DNA of 64,000 bases from Myxococcaceae bacterium JPH2. GTDB lineage: Bacteria > Myxococcota > Myxococcia > Myxococcales > Myxococcaceae. Position 1 is the first letter of the stretch; each line of letters opens with the position of its first letter. Under the pieces are notes generated by a model. That model saw only the letters and a program-made list of their open reading frames with translations, was not told the origin of the DNA and did not search any database. The position numbers were made by a program, and so were the translations under genes. The DNA is taken from the NCBI GenBank assembly GCA_016458225.1, contig JAEMGR010000019.1, positions 1-64,000 on the forward strand. Reading direction: 5' to 3'. Of the stretch, positions 32,006 to 39,994 are shown one piece after another.

Positions 32006-35000
32006 ATGAGTGATTCGAAGATTCGCCGTCCATCCTCGCCCCCTCCGGCCCCGGTGCCGTCCGCTGCACAGGAAAACCGGAAAGCCACGGCGACCGTCGG
32101 CGGAAAGGCGAGCCCCGCGCCGGGCGCGCGCCTGGAGCGCTCCAGCTTCGAGTCCACGCCGGCCCCCCTGTCGCGCGGAGGCGATGCCTTCGAGAAGTCA
32201 GGGGGGACGGGAGGATTGGCGGCGGCGCGTCCGACCGCGTCCGTGCAGTCCGGCGCCTCGGTGGACAAGCCGCAGCCGCGCACCATCACGTTCGTCTACG
32301 ACGCGGGCCCGCATGGCTCGCTCACGAACCCGCAGCTCAAGGGGAGCTGGGACGCGGACGGGCGCTACAACGCGCAGTGGTCCGCGGGCACCGTGCCCAT
32401 GCGCTCGCTGGGCAACGGCAAGTATGCCGCCACGGTGACGCTCTCGGATGACGGCCTGCCGCGCAACTGGGAGTGGGGCGTGACGGTGGACGGCCCCTCG
32501 GGCAAGGGCCAGTGGGCGGTGATGGGGGAGGGCAACCTCAAGGTGGATCTCTCCAAGCCCACCGCGTCCTACGCGCCGACGACGTACCACGAGATGGGCG
32601 TGCAGCGCTCCGGCAAGGACGCGGCCTTCAAGCTCTGGGCCCCCGACGCGCGTGAGGTGCGCGTGAAGGTGACGGACACGCAGGGCCGCGAGCAGCGCTT
32701 CCCCATGACGCGCGATGAGGGCGGCAACTGGAGCGCGCAGGTGAACGGCGGCTGGTCCTCGTTGGAGGGCAAGTCCTACGTCTACGAGGTGGTGGACTCC
32801 ACCGGCGCCGCGAGCGACCGACCGGACCCCTACGCGCGCGAGATGATGGGCGAGCAGCGCGGGTTGGATCGGCTCTACCTGGACCCTGTGCGCGGCAAGG
32901 AAGTGGACCGCTACGCGCAAGGCGCCGTGGGCCTGATGCGCTTCGACGTGGACGACGCGGAGACCGCGCACAGCGCCTATCTGGTGCTGAAGGACCCCAG
33001 CGGGAAGCCGCTCAGCAAGCAGGCCCTGCTGGAGCGCCTCGGGGGCTTCGACGCGGGCGCCATCGACACGCTGCGCGGCGGGAAGTTCAACGACCTCTGG
33101 TCGAAGAACATCGAGGCGGATGGGCGCATCCGCATGACGAACGAGGGCGGCGCGTGGACCACCCTCGTGAATGATCCGGACAAGCTCGCGGGGCTTCGCT
33201 ACGAGTTCCAGGTGTTCGACCAGGACGCGAGCGGCAAGCTCCAGCTTCGGGGCGACAAGAACCGCGACGGCAAGCTGAGCAGCCCCGAGCGCTCCACCTC
33301 CAAGGTGAACGACCCCTGGAGCGACGTGTTGACGAAGAGCAGCGGCGTGTCCTTCCGCGGCTCTGTCATCGTGGACCCCACGCGCTTCAGCTTCCAGCAT
33401 GACGCGGCGCCTCGGGAGAAGGACCCGGCGAAGTGGGTGGTGTACCAGCTCCACGTGGGCAGCTTCCTGGGCGAGTCGGGCAACTCGGACCGCTCCACCA
33501 TGGAGGACCTGCTCGGCAAGCTGGACTACTTCAAGGAGCTGGGCGTCAACACGCTGGAGCTGCTGCCGGTGAACGAGGTGGAGGGCAGCCGCAACTGGGG
33601 CTACCTGGGCGTCAACAGCCTCGCGGTGGAGAGTTCGTTCGGCTTCGAGGACAAGGACGGCCGCTGGGTCGAGGGGCGCGAGGCGCTCCAGCGCTTCATC
33701 GACGCGGCCCACGAGCGCGGCCTCAACGTGGTGTCGGACGTCGTCTACAACCACGTCTTCGGCGACTACAACGGCCTGTGGAACATGGGCGGCCCGAGCA
33801 ACCCGTACTTCAACTGGTCGAAGGAGCCGGGGAAGTTCGAGCAGCGCGACACGCCCTGGGGCTCGGTGCCCGCGTATGACAACCCGAAGGTGAAGCAGCT
33901 CTTCGTGGACCACGCGGTGTCGCAGGTGGAGGAGCTGCACTTCGACGGACTGCGCTTCGACTTCACCGAGCCCATCAAGGGCGTGGGCGGCAAGGCCGGC
34001 TGGGACATGCTCCGGGAGATCAACCGGCAGGTGCACTTCGTCAACCCGAACGCGTGGACCGTGGCCGAGCAGTTCGACTACGACCCGAATCTCACGCGGC
34101 CCGCCAAGGCGGATGGCACGGGCGGCGGCTTCGACGCGCAGTGGTACACCGAGTTCCAGCACCGACTGGTGAATGACAACGCCAAGCCGGGGCTCGTGCA
34201 GGCGGCGGCGCGCGGCCAGAAGACGGACATGGATGCCTTCATGTCCATGATGACGGCGCCGCGCGGCCTGGACGACTGGAAGCATGCGCTGTCCATCATC
34301 TCCAACCATGACGAGGTCGGGAACGGCCAGCGCACGATGAACACCGCCGAGGGCGCCAAGCCCACGGACTTCCCGGACGAGTGGTCGCGGGGCGCGGCGC
34401 GCTTCGCGGCGGGCATTGGCCTGGCGGGGCCGGGCATCCCCATGTTCTTCCAGGGCGACGAGTTCGGTGCCCAGAACGACTTCCGCTGGGGCAACCCGTC
34501 CTCCTGGGACAGCGACTGGAGCTGGCAGTCGGTGGGCAAGGGCGTGGACTTCAGCCGCGTGCGCTTCGACGACGCGCGCAAGGCCACCTACGAGCGCCTC
34601 TTCGCGCAGCCGCCCGAGGCCCGCGCCAAGGACGCCGAGTTCCAGGCGTTCTCCGCCGACGACACGAAGCTCTTCACGGAGATCGCCGCGCTTCCCGCGA
34701 GCGAGCGCTCGGGCGCGATGCTGAACGTGACGCGCCGGCAGAGCTTCGGCTTCTACAAGGACGCCATCGCGCTGCGCTCCAGCAGCCCCGCCTTCCGCTC
34801 GGACGCGGAGGTGAAGCGCGTGTACACGCACAACGACGACGCGGTGATGGCCTTCACGCGCAAGTCGGGGGACGACGAGTACCTCGTCGTGGGCAGCCTC
34901 AACCGGAAGAACCTGGAGGGCTATGAGATGCCATTGCCTCCGGGGAACTGGAAGGAGGTGCTCAACAGCGACGCCGCGGCGTACGGCGGGAGCAACTTCG

Positions 35001-35086
35001 GCAACTACGGCGCCACGCTCTCGGGCAGCGCCGACACGAAGGTGAACATCCCCGCCGCGGGCTACGTGGTGTTCAAGAAGGCGTAG
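32006..35086 (+). CDS. GH13 alpha-amylase/branching-enzyme-like glycoside hydrolase
   Basis: 1026 residues from ATG 32006. Residues 1-90 are Pro/Ser/Ala-rich with no signal peptide. Two starch-binding or early-set modules follow: RTITFVYDAGPHGSLTNPQLKGSW near 92-200 (split here as two runs, RTITFVYDAG and SLTNPQLKGSW) and DAAFKLWAPDAREVRV from about 205. Further beta modules reach about residue 470. The TIM barrel starts at WVVYQLHVGSF and has VVSDVVYNHVFGDYNG, nucleophile Asp652 (GLRFDFTE), acid/base Glu688 (TVAEQFD) and Asp769 (SNHDEVGN). It acts on alpha-glucans (branching, trehalohydrolase or amylase type undecided). It converges on a sugar porter, stops three bases apart. Confidence 0.9.
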   Translation: MSDSKIRRPSSPPPAPVPSAAQENRKATATVGGKASPAPGARLERSSFESTPAPLSRGGDAFEKSGGTGGLAAARPTASVQSGASVDKPQPRTITFVYDAGPHGSLTNPQLKGSWDADGRYNAQWSAGTVPMRSLGNGKYAATVTLSDDGLPRNWEWGVTVDGPSGKGQWAVMGEGNLKVDLSKPTASYAPTTYHEMGVQRSGKDAAFKLWAPDAREVRVKVTDTQGREQRFPMTRDEGGNWSAQVNGGWSSLEGKSYVYEVVDSTGAASDRPDPYAREMMGEQRGLDRLYLDPVRGKEVDRYAQGAVGLMRFDVDDAETAHSAYLVLKDPSGKPLSKQALLERLGGFDAGAIDTLRGGKFNDLWSKNIEADGRIRMTNEGGAWTTLVNDPDKLAGLRYEFQVFDQDASGKLQLRGDKNRDGKLSSPERSTSKVNDPWSDVLTKSSGVSFRGSVIVDPTRFSFQHDAAPREKDPAKWVVYQLHVGSFLGESGNSDRSTMEDLLGKLDYFKELGVNTLELLPVNEVEGSRNWGYLGVNSLAVESSFGFEDKDGRWVEGREALQRFIDAAHERGLNVVSDVVYNHVFGDYNGLWNMGGPSNPYFNWSKEPGKFEQRDTPWGSVPAYDNPKVKQLFVDHAVSQVEELHFDGLRFDFTEPIKGVGGKAGWDMLREINRQVHFVNPNAWTVAEQFDYDPNLTRPAKADGTGGGFDAQWYTEFQHRLVNDNAKPGLVQAAARGQKTDMDAFMSMMTAPRGLDDWKHALSIISNHDEVGNGQRTMNTAEGAKPTDFPDEWSRGAARFAAGIGLAGPGIPMFFQGDEFGAQNDFRWGNPSSWDSDWSWQSVGKGVDFSRVRFDDARKATYERLFAQPPEARAKDAEFQAFSADDTKLFTEIAALPASERSGAMLNVTRRQSFGFYKDAIALRSSSPAFRSDAEVKRVYTHNDDAVMAFTRKSGDDEYLVVGSLNRKNLEGYEMPLPPGNWKEVLNSDAAAYGGSNFGNYGATLSGSADTKVNIPAAGYVVFKKA

Positions 35087-35089
35087 CCG

Positions 35090-36508
35090 CTACATCGTCT
35101 CCAGCTCTCGGCCCTTCGTCTCGGGGATGTGGCGAAGGGTGAAGTAGAACGAGAACACGGCGGCGACCGTGTAGAGGCCATAGGCCCAGCCCAGCCCGAT
35201 GGTCGCCAGCACGGGGAACGTCACCGACACGATGAAGTTGGCGACCCACTGGGCCATGGCCGCCAGTGACAGCGCGAGCGCGCGGATGCGGTTGGGGAAC
35301 ATCTCCCCCAGGAGCACCCACATCACCGGGCCCCACGAGAACCCGAAGCTGACGACGTAGAGGTTCGCGGCCACCAGCGCCGTGGTTCCGGCCGCGCCGT
35401 GCAGCACGGGGTTGCCTTGCGCATCCTGCGGCGCCGTGCCGAAGAGGAAGGCGAGCAGCCCCAGCGTGAGCGCCATGCCCACCGAGCCCGCGAGCAACAG
35501 CGGCCTGCGGCCGATTTTGTCCACGCACGCGATGGCCACCAGCGTGGTGACGATGTTGGTGACGCTGGTGATGACGGTGATGAGCAGCGAGTCCTGCTCG
35601 GAGAAGCCCACCGCCTGCCAGAGCACGCTGGAGTAGTAGAAGATGACGTTGATGCCCACGAACTGCTGGAGCACGGCGAGGACGATGCCGACCCAGACGA
35701 TGGGCTGAAGCCCCAGTCGGGCGCCCCGCAGGTCCGCCATGCGAGCGGGTCGGTCCGCGCGCAGCGACTTGCGGATCTCCACCACCTTGGATGGCGCGGT
35801 GTCTCCGATGATGTCGCGCAGCACGCCGAGCGCCTCCTGCTCGCGTCCCTTGGCCACCAGGTAGCGCGGCGACTCGGGGATGAAGAGCGAGCCCACGCCG
35901 TAGAGCAGCGCGGGCGGCAGGCCGCTCCAGAACATCCAGCGCCACGCGGTGATGCCGAACCACAGCGGGTTGGACGCGGATCCGGCGCTGCGCGCGATGG
36001 CGAAGTCACCCAACAGCGCCATGAAGATGCCCACCACGATGGCGAGCTGCTGGAGCGAACCCAAGCGGCCTCGCAGGTGCGCCGGGGCGATCTCCGCGAT
36101 GTAGGCCGGCACGACGACGCTGGCGATGCCCACCGACAATCCGCCGATGAGTCGCCAGATGCTCAAGTCCCACAGCGCGAACGCGAGCCCCGAGCCCAGC
36201 GCGCTGAGGATGAACAGGCCCGAGGCGATGGCCATGACGCGCGTGCGTCCGAAGTGGTCCGCCAGTCGCCCGGCGAAGAATGCGCCCACCGCCGAGCCGA
36301 CGAGGGCCGACGAGACACACAGGCCCAAGGCCCACGCGCTCGCCCGGAACTCGGTGGCCAGCGCGCCCACGGTGCCGTTGATGACGGCCGTGTCGAAGCC
36401 GAAGAGGAATCCCCCGAGCGCCGCCACCGCGGAGATGAGGACGATCCGCATCGTGGACGTCTGCGGACGGACCGTGGGCTGCCGACCTACCTCCAGGACT
36501 TCCGCCAT
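35090..36508 (-). CDS. MFS sugar porter (sugar:H+ symporter type)
   Basis: 472 residues, 12 membrane helices. Sugar-porter signatures are all present: GFDTAVINGTV, the loop RLADHFGRTRV, PESPRYLVAKGRE, QQFVGINVIFYYSS, DKIGRRPLL and the C-terminal PETKGRELE. It imports hexoses or related sugars by proton symport. The gene converges on the GH13 enzyme, whose oligosaccharide or glucose products are plausible substrates; this functional link is an inference. Starts at ATG 36508. Confidence 0.93.
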   Translation of the reverse strand: MAEVLEVGRQPTVRPQTSTMRIVLISAVAALGGFLFGFDTAVINGTVGALATEFRASAWALGLCVSSALVGSAVGAFFAGRLADHFGRTRVMAIASGLFILSALGSGLAFALWDLSIWRLIGGLSVGIASVVVPAYIAEIAPAHLRGRLGSLQQLAIVVGIFMALLGDFAIARSAGSASNPLWFGITAWRWMFWSGLPPALLYGVGSLFIPESPRYLVAKGREQEALGVLRDIIGDTAPSKVVEIRKSLRADRPARMADLRGARLGLQPIVWVGIVLAVLQQFVGINVIFYYSSVLWQAVGFSEQDSLLITVITSVTNIVTTLVAIACVDKIGRRPLLLAGSVGMALTLGLLAFLFGTAPQDAQGNPVLHGAAGTTALVAANLYVVSFGFSWGPVMWVLLGEMFPNRIRALALSLAAMAQWVANFIVSVTFPVLATIGLGWAYGLYTVAAVFSFYFTLRHIPETKGRELETM

Positions 36509-36676
36509 GCACCAACCCCCCCGCGGAATGAGCGGACCCGCCGTGCCGGAACAGGTAGGCCTCGGACCGGTCCTGGCGGCACTCTCGACGGGGTGAGCCC
36601 CTGCCTCCTCGGCACCTCAGCCCTCAGGCGGGAGGCGCGGGTGGGCAGTGGAGCGCTGGGTGGGCGTCCTCGTGGA

Positions 36677-37681
36677 TCAGGCCGCAGCGGCTGCGTCGCG
36701 GTAGCGGACCATCCGCTGTTGGATCGGATCCCACAGGTCCAACCGCAGGCACGTCGCGATGTCACGAGGGTGCAGGGTGGTGACGTGCGGCGTGCTCAGC
36801 TCGGGGATGGCGGCCATCGCCTCGGGCAGCCGGTAGAAGGGGATGCGCGGGTTGAGGTGGTGGACGTGGTGGTAGCCGATGTTGCCCGTGAACCACGCCA
36901 TGATGGGGCCGCACTTCAGATAGCTGGAGGCCTCGAGCGCGCCCTCGACGTGCGTCCACTGCTCCTCGGGGAGCAGCCTCACGTCGTCGAAGTTGTGCTG
37001 CGCATAGAAGAGATACGCGCCCATCGCGTAGCCGAGGAACAGCGGGCCCACGAAGGCGGTGAAGTAGACGCTCGGCCCGAGCAGCTTCCACACCGCGATG
37101 GACAGCGCGACGTGGACGACGAGCGCCACGCCCGAGGCCCAGTAGCGACGCGGCGCGCGCAGGAAGGGCCGCAGGCACAGGTTGAGGAGGAACGCGGTGA
37201 CGTAGCCGAACAGGAGCGTCAGCGGATGCCGCTCCACCCGGTAGCCCAGGCGCTCCAGCGGGGAGGCCTTGCGCCAGGTGTCCGTGGTCCACGTGATGAA
37301 GGTGCCGGCCGCGTCGGCGGACAGGCGGGCCGTGTTGGCGTGGTGGTGGTTGTGCGTGTCGTTCCAGATGCGCGCGGGCGTGAGCATGAGGATGCCCTGC
37401 AGATGGAACATCGCCTGCGTCAGCTTCGACGCGCCCGGCACCAGGGCGCCATGCATGAAGTCATGGTAGAGGATGAACGCGCGCACGAGGATGAGCGCCT
37501 CCAGCACGCCGCCCAGGATGCGCAGCGGCAACCAGGGAGCGGCGGCGGCCATCACCATGGCGCCCGCGAGCGCGAGCACCGTCGAGGCGATGTTCCACCG
37601 CGCCCGAGCCCCGTCGGGTTGGGCGAAGGGGCGGGTCCGGGTGATGAGGTCCTTGCTCGCGCTGAGAGCTGTACGTTCCAT
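36677..37681 (-). CDS. Membrane fatty acid desaturase
   Basis: 334 residues. Three di-iron histidine boxes are present: HDFMH (73-77), HNHHH (110-114) and HHVHH (271-275), with four membrane helices spaced as in acyl-lipid or acyl-CoA desaturases. It introduces double bonds into fatty acyl chains at the membrane using ferredoxin or cytochrome b5-like electrons. Position specificity is not visible. Start ATG 37681. The 302 bases to the next start (37682-37983) carry no gene I can see and presumably hold its promoter. Confidence 0.92.
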   Translation of the reverse strand: MERTALSASKDLITRTRPFAQPDGARARWNIASTVLALAGAMVMAAAAPWLPLRILGGVLEALILVRAFILYHDFMHGALVPGASKLTQAMFHLQGILMLTPARIWNDTHNHHHANTARLSADAAGTFITWTTDTWRKASPLERLGYRVERHPLTLLFGYVTAFLLNLCLRPFLRAPRRYWASGVALVVHVALSIAVWKLLGPSVYFTAFVGPLFLGYAMGAYLFYAQHNFDDVRLLPEEQWTHVEGALEASSYLKCGPIMAWFTGNIGYHHVHHLNPRIPFYRLPEAMAAIPELSTPHVTTLHPRDIATCLRLDLWDPIQQRMVRYRDAAAAA

Positions 37682-37983
37682 GGATGGGGAGCTCCGAGGA
37701 GTCGCCGCGGCATCCGGCCACGGGAAAGCTTGCCCCAGCGTTCTGGCATTCCCATGTCATGGCGAAGTCAGCCCGCGATTTGACGCGCCATGCCACGATT
37801 CAGCGGCGAGCGACCGCTCAGTAGGCCGCCCGAAGACGTCGAGCGCCGACCTCGGAATTGGCGGAGGGAGGAAGGCGGCGCTGGGTTCGCGTAGCGCCTG
37901 AAGCTTCCAGAGCCTCGTGGCACATTGGCTCGGAATGAGAGCTCAGCTCACCACGCTCATGGCCCCCGAAGACCGCGGGTGCG

Positions 37984-38520
37984 ATGACGGCCTGGTACAA
38001 CTCCCTGGTTCGGTGGCTCAAGGCGAACTTCAAGAACTCGTGTGTATCCGCCTCGGACTTCAAGCCCGAGGTCGGCAGTCGCGAGCACAGGGTCTGGGTC
38101 GGCCCGCACGCCATCGAGCGGTCACGACGCGGATGCAAGCTCAAGCAGAGCGGTCCGCTCGAGTTCTCACTGCACTACTTCGACCCCGCCGATGAGGACC
38201 AGGTCCTGGCGAGATACCGGGAGCCCAAGAACCTTCTCCTCGTGGGGCGCGTGACCCATGCCGGCGAGGTGGTGGACCCGACGCTGCGCAAGCAGGTCTT
38301 TCGCGTCGAAATGGAGAACGGCGCACCGCTTCCGAGTTTCGAGGGGCCGTTCATGTCCTCTCATCCTGAACCCAAGCCCGGCGATGAGGTGGCCTGTGTG
38401 TTCAATGAGAACATCTTGGGCAGACACCCAGAGCCGTGGGAATCGCGAGAGCTCAAGAGGCTGCCCCCGAAGAATCGTGAGCGGATTCTTCAGGGCCTTC
38501 GCAAGACATGGCGCCTTTGA
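37984..38520 (+). CDS. Hypothetical cytosolic protein
   Basis: 178 residues without signal peptide or membrane segment. It begins MTAWYNSLVRWLKANFKNSC and contains two repeated beta-type stretches (LEFSLHYFDPADEDQVL, then PLPSFEGPFMSSHPEPKPGD) and a basic C-terminus (PPKNRERILQGLRKTW). I do not recognise the family. Codon usage is somewhat less GC-biased than its neighbours. The ribosome site is weak. A hairpin follows the stop. Confidence 0.65.
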   Translation: MTAWYNSLVRWLKANFKNSCVSASDFKPEVGSREHRVWVGPHAIERSRRGCKLKQSGPLEFSLHYFDPADEDQVLARYREPKNLLLVGRVTHAGEVVDPTLRKQVFRVEMENGAPLPSFEGPFMSSHPEPKPGDEVACVFNENILGRHPEPWESRELKRLPPKNRERILQGLRKTWRL

Positions 38521-38526
38521 GCCGCT

Positions 38527-38545
38527 GGCCCGGTCGTGGCGGGCC
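38527..38545. terminator. Hairpin between convergent genes
   Basis: GGCCCG (38527-38532) pairs with CGGGCC (38540-38545) across a seven-base loop, seven bases after the hypothetical gene's stop and before the convergent ATP-grasp gene. Confidence 0.5.
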
Positions 38546-38559
38546 GCGCCAGGGCCTCC

Positions 38560-39924
38560 TCAGCGCTCGCGAATGACGACGAGCGGCGTCAAGGAGCCGC
38601 CCTGCGCCACGTTCACCACGGCCGCGGTGGACAGCCGCACGAGGCAGGACTCCTGCCTCGCGTCGTTCCACACGAACGGGTTGAGGTCCGAGTAGAGCGA
38701 TTCGAAGTGGAGCTGTCCGTCCTCGAAGTAGGGGAAGCGCTCGCGCGGCGTGGTGACGCGCTCCTGGACGACCCACGTCTCCTCGCGCGCTTGCTGGAGC
38801 GTCGTGCGCCAGTGCTCCGCATCAGTCTCCCAGCCCAGCGTGACGCTGGTGCCGCCGTAGTCCGTGGTGGGCTTGAGGACGAGCTGCTCGCGGTGCTCCA
38901 GGATGAAGGGCACCAGGTCCACGTCCTCGCCGCGATAGCGCGTGGTGCCCTCGCGCACCAGCCGCGTCCACGGGACGTGCCGCGCCACCGCCGCGCGCGA
39001 CTCCGCATCGAAGAGGTCCGTCTCCGCCTGGGTGCTGAGGATGGCGAAGAGCGCCTTGCTGCGCAGCACGCAGGTGCGGAACAGCCCGTTCATGAACCAC
39101 GCGGAGCCCGCGCGCAGGGCCTCCATGACCGGGTGCTCGGGGCCGCAGCCGATGACGAGTCCGCCAAAGCCAATGGCGGAGATGAACGTGACGGCGTCGA
39201 TGCGCAGGTCGCGCAGGAAGAGCTGCCCGTCGCGGTGCGACCACTCATCCTCGGAGGTGACCAGCTCCAGGAGGATGCCCTGCGCCTGGAAGTACGCCTG
39301 GAGGACCTCCTCCTCCTCGGAGTCGTCCGGGCCCGCCGGCCCGAAGAAGGCCATGCGCAGGGGCCCGGTGCGTCCCGTGCGCGCGTGGTTCTCTCGCAGC
39401 GCCTCGATGTAGTGAGGCGCGTAGCACGGCGCGCTCACGGCGTAGCGCTGCGAGAACGACTCCATGATGGGGGTGGCGTGGAAGACCTCGGCGAGGTCAT
39501 GCGTGCGGAACAGTCCACCCGGCGCGGTGTTGTACTCGATGAAGCGCAGCACGCCGGACGCGTCCATCAGCCCGTCCATGCGCCCGATGACGCTTGGCAA
39601 GGGCGAGTGCGCGTCCACCGCCGCCAGGAGGTCCACCCACTCGGGCAGGGCCAGCTCGCGGCGGAAGGGTTCGTCCCGACACGCGCGCTGGAACACCACC
39701 TCCAGCGCGCGGTTCACCGCGAGGGTCGCGCGCTGAATCTCGCGGTGCTGCTCGAGCGTGATGAATCGCGGCCGAAGCGCGCGGTACAGCGAGCGGCCCT
39801 GGCGTCGCAGCGAGGTGCGGGAGGAGACCGCTTGCAACAGCTGCTCATGGGTGCGGCGCAGGACATCGCCCTGGAGCAGGTGCTCATAGTGGGCGACGGC
39901 TTCGGCAATCACGTTGCGGGACAT
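38560..39924 (-). CDS. Circularly permuted ATP-grasp enzyme
   Basis: 454 residues. Marks of the permuted ATP-grasp fold are SVIGRMDGLMDASGVLRFIE with YNTAPGG, QLVLKPTTDYGGTSVTLGW, the nucleotide-binding strand WVVQERVTTPRE, and a C-terminal metal region DLNPFVW with RLSTAAVVNVAQGG. Family members ligate a carboxylate to an amine using ATP, for example glutathionylspermidine synthase-like and peptide-forming enzymes. Substrates here are unknown. The gene lies 70 bases downstream of the SNF2 gene on the same strand, so the pair may be co-transcribed. Confidence 0.8.
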   Translation of the reverse strand: MSRNVIAEAVAHYEHLLQGDVLRRTHEQLLQAVSSRTSLRRQGRSLYRALRPRFITLEQHREIQRATLAVNRALEVVFQRACRDEPFRRELALPEWVDLLAAVDAHSPLPSVIGRMDGLMDASGVLRFIEYNTAPGGLFRTHDLAEVFHATPIMESFSQRYAVSAPCYAPHYIEALRENHARTGRTGPLRMAFFGPAGPDDSEEEEVLQAYFQAQGILLELVTSEDEWSHRDGQLFLRDLRIDAVTFISAIGFGGLVIGCGPEHPVMEALRAGSAWFMNGLFRTCVLRSKALFAILSTQAETDLFDAESRAAVARHVPWTRLVREGTTRYRGEDVDLVPFILEHREQLVLKPTTDYGGTSVTLGWETDAEHWRTTLQQAREETWVVQERVTTPRERFPYFEDGQLHFESLYSDLNPFVWNDARQESCLVRLSTAAVVNVAQGGSLTPLVVIRER

Positions 39925-39994
39925 GGGTGCGCTCCGGAGGTGGACGCCATGCGAAGAGAGGAGGTTGAGCCTCCTCCCCGCATGGATTCAAGCC

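Noticed and set aside
32198-34831. 877-codon open frame on the minus strand opposite the GH13 gene
   Set aside because: It mirrors the plus-strand GH13 gene codon for codon. Its translation is rich in Val-His-Leu-Ala with no domains. It is a product of high third-position GC.
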